DNA of 64,000 nt. Source: Daphnia pulex (lineage: Eukaryota; Arthropoda; Branchiopoda; Diplostraca; Daphniidae). The stretch's first letter is position 1. Each line of letters begins with the position of its first letter. Positions 21,583 through 34,002 of this stretch are shown here, one piece after another. The position numbers were made by a program, and so were the translations under genes. The stretch is taken from positions 992,001 to 1,056,000 of the forward strand of contig NC_060027.1 in the NCBI RefSeq assembly GCF_021134715.1. Reading direction: 5' to 3'. The notes beneath the pieces were generated by a model. The model did not search any database. It had not been told where the DNA came from and was given only the letters and a program-made list of their open reading frames with translations.

Positions 21583-22060
21583 ATTTCTAAAAGAACTTCA
21601 ATAATAAATTAATGATTTCTTCTAATGTCAACATGTCTTGAATTCAAGCATGAAAGAGTTGCGTGCTACCGCGTTCAGTTTTCACCCATCGAGAAGGACA
21701 AATACTGAAATACACAGTGTCAACATCAATAATTTATACTTAATAATTTCTTTGACTCAAAATACTCAATTGGTAATAATTTCAAAATTATTTTACTTTT
21801 TACAATCACCGGCTTCGCCGCAAACCGCAATCACTTACAAAATCTAGAAATCCATTTTCGTTAAATTTGGCAACGCGCGCAGGTTTGATTTTTCGGGTTT
21901 TCAAAATCAGTTGTCAAAAGTAAGTTGTGATCTGTGATGACAGTCGGTAATTGTGTTGAAAGTCGAAGGTGTTACCTTAAATCGTGAAGATACCACGTTT
22001 TTTGTTAGCGTTTATAACAGTTAAATTCCTTCAGGCTAATTGGCTGCTCTTTATCACAAC
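21583..22060 (+). other. 3' UTR / HAUS6 upstream region
   Basis: AATAAA-like signals occur near 21600 after the WD40 gene. The stretch 21880-22060 is probably the HAUS6 5' UTR, GC-richer and ending just before the ATG in an ACAACATGG context. No other gene is visible. Confidence 0.4.
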
Positions 22061-24912
22061 ATGGCCACCAGCAACCTCTCCATGTTAAATTTTGAAGCAA
22101 GCACCCCTGTGGAAAATGAAGTTAACATTGATTTAGATTTTTATCATACACTCTTCATTTATATGAGACTGCTTAAATTTGACAACAAAACCATGTCGGA
22201 AAAACATAAGATGAAGTTTGACAAAGATCTTTTCAAGGTTCCGAATCAAAGAGCCTTTCAATTGGTAGTACATTTTCTTTTCACTAAACTTGATGGGCCA
22301 AGATCGCAGGATATTTTCAGAGATGTATGGCCCATCATTGAAAGAAAACAAGAAGCAGAATTCAGGAAGAAAGTAAGGTTGTGGTTAGTTGAAGTGCAGG
22401 AGGTAAAATTTTATGGTAGTAATTGAAAATGAATGATAGTTAAAAATTAACTTACATTATTTTTATAGACTGACAAGGATGCCTTCCAGTTCGATGGTCA
22501 CATCAATCCTTCAATGTTCCTTTCTCCAGGGGGAGAAAAGTTTGCACAACTAATGTGTGCTTTAGCCTCACATGTTCTTGGGAAAATCCCACTGAGAAAT
22601 CCTCCTCTGGAACCATCACCCGTTTCCAGCACAAACTCCCTTGTCACATTCCTGAAACTACAAGTACTCAAAGGACATCTACATTCTGAATTTGAAGCCA
22701 AGACCAAAATGACAAATAGTTTTCAAGAACAATATCTACAGTATAAAATGCTTGCAAGGTATCCCATATTCAATATCTATCTGTGTTATTAAATGTCCAA
22801 CTGCATTTCTTTCTTTACAGAGAACTCCAATCAGAGTATAGAGAACTATGTTCAGAAGAGGTAGCTGCTAAAAAGGATCTCTGCTCAACAGTTGCAAAGT
22901 CATCTATGGCCGAATCTAAGAAACGGGCATTCCTTGATCTCGAAAACGAAGAAATCTGTCTTGGTATTTTTCATATTTTAAAACTTCAATGAAATAAAAA
23001 AATAATAATTAAATAAAAAAAAAATAATGAAATCAATAAATTTTTTTTCAGAATTGGAATCTGAAATAGAAGAAAAACAGGAAAAACTTAATATGCTAAT
23101 GAAGGAATTGTTAACTTGCGAGAAAACATTCCAAGAATCATGGGACGTTATCAAAGGTGTCATTGACATGAAGAAAGGGCGGCAGGCATGCATCAATGGA
23201 GGAAAATTAATCAATGCGTTTCCTGCTGATTACATCGAACAATACCAAACCATCCATAGTGTATGCTAACAACGATCTATATAATGCTAAATGTGTCATG
23301 GTTGTAACTGTTTTTAAATTCAGGGAAGCGGTTTAGAGCTGCAAAAGAAAGGAGGGTGCTACGATTTCGTACCTTTGATGAATTTAGTTCTGTTTTCCGT
23401 CACAGCAGCGAAGAAGATCTCGAACAATTTTAATTTTCCATCCCTAGAAGGTAATATCTGCTAATTCGGTTATTATGTTAACATCACGTGTTAAAGTTTT
23501 GTCTCTTTAATTAGATGAACTTGGCAAGTTGGGTCATTTTCAACTATCAATTGGATCCCAAACGGAAGTCGCCAACCAGTTGCATACTCGCTGGAGCAAA
23601 ACTGTATGGGCATGATCTTTAAATTATAGCAAAGATGGTAGAATTAATTGTATACATATTCTCCTGCTGCAATTAGTTCAACGAGCAGACGGAAGCGATC
23701 GACACGATGCTTAGCTCCAAATTTCAGGGCAACATGCCCATGGCACTGCAGTCGGTCACACCCTTCCGCAACGTTCTGATTCCCGATAAGAATAGCGCCG
23801 AGGCCACTACTCCAGCCGCTCTACGAGAAGCTCTAGGGATGACGCCTGTCGAAATGGGCGCCAAAGCGAAAATGCGACTTAATCAGCTGAATTCCGGGAG
23901 ACCTAGTCTAGATCTGCTGACTCGGCGTTCCGTCCGAGGTGACAAAGCCTGTTAAAAAAGTAGACCATTTCTTTTCTTTTACACTAATTCATTTAAAATT
24001 AACTACTAGATGGTCGTGGTGGTCGACGCATTAGTGGTCAACAGAATGGCAATGGCGCCGTGGGTCGGGTGGCTTATGAGAAACCTGAACTACGAATGAT
24101 GGATAAACGTCGGAGCCAAGAAGTGCGTACTAAATTATTAATTACTTCAAGCAGCCGTCATAAAGCTACGTTTGTCGTTCTAGATGAGTAATTCCGGGCT
24201 AGAACTGTGTCGAAAGCGGTCGTTGACGCCGGAGCCGAGCAGGAACTCTACACTAAATAGGACTCCTATAGGAACAATGTTTTTGCCGACCCACAATAGA
24301 GTGAGTCGTCCTAGTAGCTTGGCTGCAAGCCCAGTTACCCTCGCTCCAGGATCCCACTCGCAGAAGCAGCAAAAACCGCGATTGTCACTGCCACAGGTTG
24401 CCCAACAGTTGGAGGCGGAGGCACTATTGACACCCCGGATGACCAGCAGCAGCGGGGTTTGGGACCAGGCAGCTGAAAGCATAGTATTCGATTTGGTCCG
24501 TTTCGACAGTCCAGTCGCTCCTGCACATGGATTCATAGACCCCAACAGTTCCTTTGGTATCACAATCAATCCGTAAATAAGTTGTTGGTCTGTTTTCAAG
24601 CTAACGCCCCATTTCCACTAAACAGAAAAGGGCGCCTTCATCAGCCGGAATTTGATTCAGTACTCACCTGAAAGGACGGAGGAGGAGTTTAAATCGTCAA
24701 GTAACCTGGATTTGTTGAAAGTATTAGAGACCAAATTCGTATCACCTCGACGCAGTTCGCTGGTAAGCCGGCCCGGATCACGAAACAATTCGCCACTTCC
24801 ACAGGACTGGATGGATTCTGCTGGAAATGTATTTGACTTCGAGAAGGGATTGCTGGATGCCAGCAGCGTATCTTTAATTGACGACATCCTAGATTTTTCG
24901 CAGGGGCTCTAG
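22061..24912 (+). CDS. HAUS6: HAUS augmin-like complex subunit 6
   Basis: Ten exons: 22061-22402, 22469-22758, 22821-22963, 23052-23260, 23324-23450, 23515-23603, 23677-23938, 24010-24122, 24184-24556 and 24626-24912; 744 aa. The N-terminal HAUS6 domain is clear: LFKVPNQRAFQLVVHFLF, FRDVWPIIERKQEAEFRKK and MFLSPGGEKFAQLM align with the conserved N-terminal region of vertebrate HAUS6. A coiled-coil middle (about residues 210-330) is followed by a low-complexity Ser/Pro-rich tail with SPxR-type sites, as usual for the family. Augmin recruits gamma-tubulin to spindle microtubules for branching nucleation. The donor at 24557 is preferred to one at 24573 because only it continues the frame to the end. 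The ATG at 22061 is the first in-frame ATG. Confidence 0.9.
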
Positions 24913-25408
24913 TAAATGATCGTTAATTTTCTGCTTTGTGTATTGTTATAGTAGCATTTCTTTTCTTTGCCTTGATCCACTTGAAGACTCAATAAGAGTC
25001 TAATAGACGGAAACAAATAATAAGAAAAATGTCTGCCATTGTGGCCATTAACAACTGAAACAAACTTAGTCGCATACACACATTCGCTTTGTAACAAGAA
25101 TAAAAGAGTGACTTGTATCAGCAAAAGAAAACATTTGCCGGAAGGGGGAAAAAAGCGGGCACACATGCTGTTACAAATGCGCACGTCATTATGACGTGCA
25201 TTCGAGGCAGCTCACATTTTTGTGTTTGTGTTTGAGCAGATAAATATGCAGTGTTTCACATTCTTTTTGAAGAATTTTCAACAAGATATGAACCTATATG
25301 TAAATACACTAAAACTAGTAAATGAGGTACAACAATTGTTGGGCTTTTTTTAAAAAAAAAACCTAACAAAAATTGGAATTTTTTTTTCTTTTTCAAAGTC
25401 GTAAAATA
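24913..25408 (+). other. HAUS6 3' UTR and convergent intergenic region
   Basis: Contains AATAAA at about 25099-25104 after the HAUS6 stop. It ends where the duplicated block begins at about 25409. HAUS6 and insulin receptor copy A converge here. Confidence 0.5.
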
Positions 25409-25809
25409 TTTGCACTGTATAAATATTATTCGTAATTTTAACACGCATACAAACAAAGCATCGTTGACCAGTCTGTTTTTCGGCATCTGTGTTATCCACA
25501 CAACGTCGTTTTTTCGGCAGCTGCAAAATTCATTTTTAAAACATATGTACAGCATAAAATTATCTATATACATCGTAAATATAAGTACGTCCAGGAAACA
25601 GTACACTGGAAAACAAACAAACAAATATTTTGTCAGAAAACGAATGAGGGAGATATTTAACGAGACTTTGTTTTTTGTTTGCAAATTCACTGGTTTGTTT
25701 CCGTTATGAGCTAGTCCCTGTTTGTGGGTAACTGACAGACAAAACATTGATTTGCACGAGGTAGATTTACAAATCGGAGAAGACTGAGAGAGAAAGTGGA
25801 GTTTCAACC

Positions 25810-28800
25810 TTACGTGTTGTTATACCGACGCTGTTTCAAAATGCCCAAGACGTAACCGTTGGACGCACTGCCGTTGCTAACATAACTTCCTTTACTATCT
25901 TCACTAGCCATGGAGGTAGTGCCTTTGGAGCTTTCGCTCTTGCTGCCATTGCCGTTTGCAGCAATTTGACCACCAGGATTTGTAACGTAAATTATGGCTC
26001 GCCTTTCATGTGGAAATAGAACAGGGACATGATCGTCATCACCTACCTCGTCATCCCTGATACCTTCTTCGTGTTCCGCTCTTCTGCTATTCCCAAGTTG
26101 CAGGCTGGAAGGTGGTCTCTGATCTTTGAAAATGTGTTGTTCATTGTCAATCTGCAGAATCTGATCACTGGTGTAACAATGGTTTTGGGATAAAGGGTCA
26201 TTCACTAGCAAATCACCATTGCCATCGGTCAGTGTTTCGTGCAGTGGTGTCGATGGATCGTTGAGACGTTGAGTTTCTTGCTCGTAGTAAGCCCTGAGTG
26301 TCGCCCGAGCACTAATACCGGCGTCTGAATGAAAAAACGAAACGCTTGCAAATTGCGACGAAACCTGTTGAAATCAAACAACAATTATTCAATAAGATAA
26401 AATGTTTGTTACATTCAGAGTCCATATACTAACGTCTGGCAAAAGGTTTTCGACGAGTTCTATGAAGGTAGGTCGTTTCTTCGGATGATGTTGCCAACAG
26501 CTTTCCATAAGAATGTAAAGCCTGTTTGGGCAACCTTCGGGCCGTTCCATAACTCTGCCATCCATCACATACTTGACAACCTCCTCGTTGGGCAAACCCT
26601 GATAGGGTTGCGATGCCAGAGTTGCCATTTCCCATAACACGACGCCAAAACTCCAGACGTCACTCGATGAAGTGTAGACATTGTCACGAAGTGATTCGGG
26701 TGACATCCATCGGACAGGCAACAATCCTTGAGCATCTCCTCTCCGGTAATAATCCGTTTCGTAAACATCACGCGTTAGTCCGAAATCGCCAATCTTCACG
26801 GTCAGATCACTGGCCACCATGCAATTCCGAGCAGCTAAATCACGATGAACGTACTTCTTCTCCGATAAGTACATCATGCCATCGGCAATTTCGATGGCCA
26901 TCTTCAATATACACTGAACAATTCAACGAAATCGATGAGGAAATGAAGGTGACGAAAAGGGCAACTTTTTAGCCTACCTTAAGAGTAGGCGGTTGTCGAC
27001 CTTGGATGACATTTTCCTCGCAGTCAGGTCGACGTGAGCGTAAGTAAGTCTTAAGGTCTCCATTAGCCATCAGCTCCATGATGACCAATGTAGGTTGAGC
27101 TTTAGATACAACACCCAATAGTTTGAGGACGTGGTGAGCGTTAAATTCTCTGAAAATAAAATAAAAAAATAAAATTACAAAATATGTTTCAACAAATCTA
27201 CCAATAATGTTGTTACTTCATGACGGAGGCTTCGTTGAGGAATTGGATCCTTTCAGTTACATCGGCTTTTTCGTTAACGGTTTTGATAGCGCACTTAGTT
27301 TCAGATCCGTTGCTACGTAATATGCCTTCATAGACCATACCAAAAGATCCCTGACCCAATGGACGAATAGTGACAACATTGTCGCGAGCCACTTCCCAAT
27401 CGTCAGGGACGTATCCTACACAAAAGATAGTAATAATAAGCAACTGCTTTGAAAAATATGACGGATACAATGTTTAAAATATTACTATGATAATCAGGAT
27501 TGATAGAGACAATGCCCTTTCCATCCTTGTTCTTTTTGTTTTTGATGAAAAAATATCCCATTAGTGCGCATAAGAAAACCACAGCGAAGAGGACCAAGAC
27601 GAATATGGATACAAGGCTATAATTTAGTCCACTCACGGGTTCCTAGTTAATTAAAAAAACAAACACAAAGCCATTACTTACAAACCAAATGAAGTTTTAG
27701 CCATTAATAAGTAGTCAAACCTCGATAAGGAAACAAACGTCCTTCGTAGGTGGTCCAGGCCCAGCCAAAGAAAAAGCTCGAGCGTGAACGCAGTAATTGC
27801 CCGGAATTAGGTCAGCCATTAGTCGGGTCTTATTGCTTTCAACAAAGTCCTTCCGGCGAATGCATTCTCTGACAACTTTGCCCTTTTAATGATGATCTTG
27901 ATAAGTAAACAACCAGGACATTTCAAACAGAAATCAGGCTTACGTTGTCAGTTCGTTTGTATTCAAGAAGATATTTTGTGACAAGTCCGTTGGGATCCTC
28001 CGGTTCACTCCAACCAATTTTGATCGATGAAGTCGTGGAATTCGAATCGTATCTCACTACACCACCAACGATATCATCCGCAAAATCTGAAAAGGGACGA
28101 AATCAAAGTTACACACCAGGTAATCACAGACAAATGACAAATAACAAAATAAATATTTACCACTCTGTTTGGTGCGAGCTGAAGTCACGGCCGTTAAACT
28201 GCAAAGGCTCCTATTCCTGACGGGATCGTGGTCGTGACAGGCGACCACTTGTATTGTATATTCGGCGTAGTGTCGTACACCGACCACAGTGTAACTCGTA
28301 CCCGTCACTTTTTGATAAAAAGTGACCAACCGATTATTTTCGTAGGTGTTGGTGTGATTTTCACCTGGCACAATTCCAATTGCTTGGTTGTGAGAGGAAT
28401 TAATCGTAATCTCGGGGAATTCTTCTACGATGTTGTTGTCATGGTTGTTGTCATGATCTCCAGTTTCAGTCGTCGCATCAGCTTGTCGTTTTTTTCGGCC
28501 GTGGACACTGTGACAACGGCAAACAATTTGTAAATTCATCTCCTGAAGTAAAAGTTACGCAAAATAGAAATGGACTAACACGGGGTCTTTGATGTAGATT
28601 TTATCATGGAGAAAGTTTTCAAATTCAATTTTGAATTGTTGCTCTTTTTCCTTCTTCTCCAGAGTCACTTTGTCATTTGTCCCAGTGCATTGGCAACATT
28701 TGCCTTGCTGAGCACTGCCACTGCCGCCGCCACTTTCGGGGTTGTTGTTTCCTTCAGGGGACCCTCCAAAAATACTTGGATCGCCGAATATTGAAGTCCG

Positions 28801-31800
28801 ATTATCCGGTGATGTCTCCTCTAAAACTGGCTTCTTCGTTTCGCTAACAACCAATGAACTAGCATCTAAAGTAGGAACCAAATTTGAGATCAGAAGATTG
28901 CAATAAGTTTTATCAAAAAGAGATATTTTTTATTTTATAATATGAAAAGTCTCACGTTCAGCGCAAGCGTCGAGCTTGTCAAAGTAGTCTTGGTCGTCTT
29001 TACGCCAACTGCCAGTGACGATGTAATGTGTCACAATTCCGTTAGGATTAATCGGGGGTTTCCATTCTATAACGAGTTCGGAGCTAGAGTTGGCAGAAGC
29101 TCTTAAATCTTCTGGCTGATCGGGTTCTATAAGAAAATGACAACAAACATGTAAGAATCAACATAAAGCAAAAAAAAAAAAAAAAAAAAAAAACTTATTT
29201 TAGTTATTTACCTGCTGGACTAGTTCTTTCGTACAAAATTGGACTTCGGGCGCCTACCCGTTTGCCCATTTGTTGCAGTGCGACTGTATACGTTTGGACG
29301 TAAATGGCGTATTGGGTGTAAGGCTTGAGAAAAGTAATAAGGTGCATTTGATTTTCGTCAGAATGAGCATCAAGATTAGCAGCAACATTGTTGACCCTCC
29401 ACCTTTAAAAAGGCATTTTAATGAATATCAAGACAATAGTATAAACAAAACAAAAACTTACCCGTCACCACCACAAGCGTCACGTCCATCGTAATAAGAG
29501 ACATTTGCAAAAGGAGCCTCGATATAAGAAATAATATAGCCCAGCAATTGGCGTTTATCATCCAACATTGCTCTGAAATTGTCCCAACTTAACAGCATTC
29601 CAACAGAGGACTTGTTAACAATAGTGACGTTGAGAACTTGTTCGTCACACGTCGCCTTATCGCCATTTGACCAAGGTGAAATGTCCACGTCCGAGTGCTT
29701 AAACGCCAAAGTTCCTGGAACGGTACTGGAGTTGACGAGCTCTTCGATTAAATTCAAACACAACTTGGGATTGAAGTGGAACAACATCTTTTTATAGATT
29801 GTCAAATTCTGTGTCTTGGGCCACAGCTGCTGCAAATTTTGATTGTCCTGAACAGTCAACGCGTATCTAGAAACATAAATAAATTGAGGAATTTAAAATA
29901 TTGACATATTCACAAGGGAAACTAGGCACTTACTCGTCGTCGAAATTTTTGCTCCCACTGGAATGTTTCGGTTCCGGTTTCCCGGTAATGGTCCTGAGAC
30001 TTTTGAAGAAACTGAGCGACAAGATGGGAAAGGAGCGCGTGATTTTGAGAACTCCTTTAATCACTTCGATGCTGCCGAGACTCCTTTCCAGTTCCTGGAT
30101 GATGTTGTCGCCTCCTTTGATCTGCATTTCCAGGTCGCCATCGATTGTTGTGCATCCGCGCAACTTTTGGACCGTTTCGATGTTGCTAACGAACAATCCC
30201 TTGCACACCTTGGGACAAGGACCTGATCGAAATTGGAAAATGGAGAAATTGAGGCAAGTTCCCAGTCAATAAATCAATCGAGAAATTTACCTTGACAGGG
30301 AACGCAGGTAAAATAATGTAGAGTATCAGTGTGATTTATTTTTTTTTCCTGAAAGCCTGGCGGACATTCCTGGATTAAAATGAATGGCAATTAAACAATT
30401 AATCAATCAATTCGGTGCAATAGTTTTAATGCATCACAAGAATTCACAGCCGGAAATTCCATTACTTACCAAGATGCATTCTCCCGACTCAGCAAAGACC
30501 TTCCAATTCTTTTTGACGTACGGATATTCCTGGACAGATTGGCGTGGGGGTAGCATGGTGATGCACTCGACGTCGGTGACGCATCGCCGCTTCATAAACT
30601 AAACACAAGGCAAGAAGAAAAGAAGAAAATATTTTCAAATGAAAGTGGCGACGATTGGATTCCCTTCCAAACTGGTCGACGTGCACAGGAAAGAGCAGCT
30701 CGTGTGTGTTTGATCGTTTGAATGTAATTGAATAGGAGTCAGATAGTTAAACAACCAATTGGCGACGGCGGATCAAGTGCGCCCGCTCCGCAATTCGAAA
30801 CTAGAACACGTCCAATGAACGAGGCCAAGAGAGAAAGTTTCCTGCAAGATGTGGAGGTGAAAAATTCTTACCAAGTAATGGCCAGGAGGACAGACGGATC
30901 GGCATTCGTCGTTGTGGATGACGTGTTTGCAAACGTCGCACTGGTTGCTCTGGCCGCCACTGCACCCACCGGCGCACTCCTCGTGACAGCAGCGCATATC
31001 GGACGGACGCCCAACATCCCTCGTCATCACGCTGCACGCTCCGCTGACGCCTTGACCGCATTGGTCGCAAACTATCAACAAATCAACACCAAAGATTATT
31101 TTTAAATTTCAAAATTTCAATAAAGCCAAAATTAAAAATAAAAAACAAAATAAAGGAATCGGAAAAACGAATGAAAAATGAGATGTCCCGCCCCGCCGAT
31201 TGAAAATGGCCCGTCGTCGATAAACTTGCGACCAAAGAGACTCCCGTTACTCACCAACCATTTAAGGACACAACAGCGACCGAGTGAAATGATTGCCATT
31301 TCTCGTTCCGTCCCCCCAACAGACGATGATTTCATTATCTTTTCCTATCGTCGAAATATTTCGAAACTTAAAACAACAAGTCAATAATCTCCAGAGACCC
31401 AAAGTTGTTGCCATTCAGGGTCGCCGTTTTTAATGATCTTGTCGGTTTAAAGGGCAAGTCGCTCGTCCGCTCGATCGCCAGATGAATCAGCAGCTCGTAT
31501 TTGGGTTAGAAACTTATCGATCCAAGTTGGTGGTGTCTCCAAAAGATTGGAACTCTCGTCTCCGGATGTCGCCGCTGTCGTCGAACCTTTTCTTCTTCTT
31601 GTTTTCATTTATCCCCTCTCTCTCTCTCTTTCTCTCGCTGTTGTTTTTCTTTCTTTGCGTAAGGAATTCCAAAAAAACAACAATAAAAAAGAGCAGAACA
31701 ACAACAACAAGAGGAAGGAGAAATCCAAGTCATGGCCGCTGGCAGTGCCAAGGCTTTGCCACAACAACTCGATTTGACAATCATCTCGACAGCTTTTTTT

Positions 31801-34002
31801 GGCATTCAATTCCCCCCCCCCCCCCCCTGGTACTCAAGGCAAAACAGCAAATGCCCCTCGAGCCTTATCGTCTTTTCGAATCCTCGTGTTGTTGATTTAT
31901 TTTTGTTTGTCCAAGTGGTTGGCTGCCCTGAACGCACGACTCGACCAACTGGTTTCTTCCTTAACCGTTTTCGGCGGTAAAGGGGAGGGGGGATTCAATT
32001 AAACGCACTAATAACTCGGATAGAGCGGCGCATGATTCATTCATTCATCATGGGAAATGGCGTGGCAAGAAACCGCAAGAAAAACTGACCTTTCTGACAG
32101 TCGTCGTTGTTCCAACAAAGTCGGCGACCATCTCCACCGGCTGGACAACGATCCTGACATTTCGGACATTCGCTGGCCCTTTTATTACCCTGTAAATAAC
32201 AGAAGGAAAGCAAATGAAAAATGAGATCAACAAATAAGTCAAGAACAAGACACTGCCGTCCCGAACAGAACAGAATCTGATGGACGGCCAAGCGTCTCCG
32301 CCGGGAGTTTTCGATGCCGCAGTTACGCGAGACCGGAAAAGTCGAAGATATTCGACATCCGTTCTTCGACTCAGCTCCTTCATCTTCCAGTTTCATCCAT
32401 TCGCATTTTCGAAATTCCGGATGAAACGAGGAGGCGCAAACTCGCTCTCACATTCCTTTGAGCCACACTAGATGGCATTTGGTCAGATTCTGGGCTGGGC
32501 TGGGCTCAATCTCATTCTCTCCTTTGCAAATGAAACAAAACAGCCAAACAAACACGAAAACCGGTTGTCCCGATTCCCTTCCATGACGAACAAACAACAC
32601 GAGTGTCACGCAGGCACACAAGACACACTTCCACTTAAGGCGAAAGAATGACGAAAAAACCGTCGACACAATTCAAACAACGTAAATAATGACCTGGATG
32701 AAATGATTGAGGCGGCCGGAATGACCAATTCGGCCCCAATCGATCGATTCCACGTAGCAGAGATTTGGATTTTTTTCAATGAGGACGGATCCGCGCTGCA
32801 GTTCCGCCAACGATTTCAGTCCAATTTCCTGTTGGGTGAATCCGAGATTCACCCAAATGTTAAAACAGATAAATCGACACGACATATTAGCAAGAAACGC
32901 CAAATTAACCAAATAAAATGAACGTACCTGTAGTTGCATGAGTTCATAAACGACGAATGAGAAATCGAAAAGGAGCTGCTGGCCGCGGATGACGGCCAAA
33001 TTGGGAAACAGTTGGCCGATGGAGCGTAGGCCAAAGACGCGGTAAAAAAGCAAATAGCCCGTGATTTCCCGCAAGGCCGGGAAGCTGCGATTATTCAAGT
33101 CGCTGGCAAAGTCCAAATTTTCCATCAAAACAATGTGAAGGAAACCTTCCACCACTCGGCAGCCCTCCAATTCCGAAAATTGTTGGGGGCCGTTCCGGAC
33201 TTCGATACTGGGACAAACTGGTCGAAACGAGAACAATTGGTTACACAAACTATTTCAAAAACACTCGGTGGGCGTGAACCCAACGAACGTGCGCCGCTTA
33301 AATTGCACACCACAAAAAATGGCATCCCCCCATCATTGCCCCATCAGCTTCGAATCGGAATCATCTTGGCGCCAGTAAATCGATTAAAAGTTAAAAGTAA
33401 AATAAGAGATGAAAAGTTCAAATTTCGTAAAATGACCCAGCGGTCAGGAATTTAATTCTGCTCCTATTTGACCGAAATGTCAAATGAAATCTATTAAACA
33501 TCTCATCTCATCACCCCGGATGAAAACATTTGAAACTGAGACTGTTGATTATTCTGGTTTGAGAAATCCACAGAGTCCCAGTCGACTCGGTACGGTTCGC
33601 CCCGACACCTGACAATATCGTCAGTGACGTCACGCATGTGCGTGTTTTGTTGTTTTCTACTCCAGGACGATAATGAGAACGGATGTGACGACGACGTTTG
33701 TTGACTTTCTCGTTGCGACTACCAACCGTGGAACCAAGATGTGACGTCAAAGAAGACTTACTCTCTTTCTCCCTGAGAGGCTGATAGGCGTCGATGGACG
33801 AAATGGGAAGGGCCGGTAGAGCCTGGCCGAGAGAAGTGGCTCCAGTCACGTCGAGAAAGATCACGAAAACGACAAGGATGGCCAGGAAAAAGCCTCCTCG
33901 CCGTCGACTCCTTAATGCAGGACATGTTCTGCGATCGACTTGACGAAACGAGCCGCCAATCAACCGATCCGGATCGTTGGTTATCCGATCGTCAACGACC
34001 AT
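25810..34002 (-). CDS. InR: Insulin-like receptor tyrosine kinase, copy A
   Basis: Twenty exons: 33762-34002, 32928-33217, 32694-32828, 32090-32189, 30872-31071, 30470-30598, 30291-30369, 29934-30222, 29462-29866, 29212-29402, 28956-29126, 28582-28865, 28161-28542, 27944-28086, 27721-27882, 27486-27642, 27217-27415, 26978-27149, 26434-26913, 25810-26364; 1587 aa. Signal segment about 37-55, L1 about 81-222, furin-like Cys-rich 223-390, L2 391-560, fibronectin III domains with alpha/beta cleavage site GRKKRQ near 855, transmembrane about 1073-1100, NPDY 1115, kinase about 1125-1405. Kinase marks: [33 protein letters not shown]. The loop after YETDYY is RRGDAQ instead of the usual RKGGK. The tail is long, Ser/Gly/Asn-rich. 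It binds insulin-like peptides and signals through IRS/PI3K. Longer than the human receptor (about 1380 aa). Confidence 0.93.
28543..28581 (-). other. 39-nt intron of receptor copy A
   Basis: Minus strand begins GTGTTAGTCC and ends TTTTACTTCAG. Reading through gives a stop (TAA) in frame, so it must be spliced for a full receptor. It is extremely short. In copy B the same place has lost GT and AG. Confidence 0.65.
33625..33749. promoter_or_regulatory. Two CRE-like TGACGTCA palindromes in receptor A intron 1
   Basis: TGACGTCA at 33625-33632 and TGACGTCA at 33742-33749, inside the first intron beside exon 1. The octamer is the known CREB/ATF site. Copy B has both at about 47710 and 47827. Confidence 0.35.

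Noticed and set aside
30728..31105. Long plus-strand ORFs over the receptor exons (also 44812-45189, 24180-24599, 29901-30272)
   Set aside because: They are antisense shadows of receptor or HAUS6 exons; only the other strand shows domains and splice sites.
31482..31895. 137-codon plus ORF, 165 codons in unit B (45566-46063)
   Set aside because: It lies in a receptor intron over CT, AAC and C-run simple sequence. The C-run length differs between the copies and shifts the frame, so coding is unlikely.
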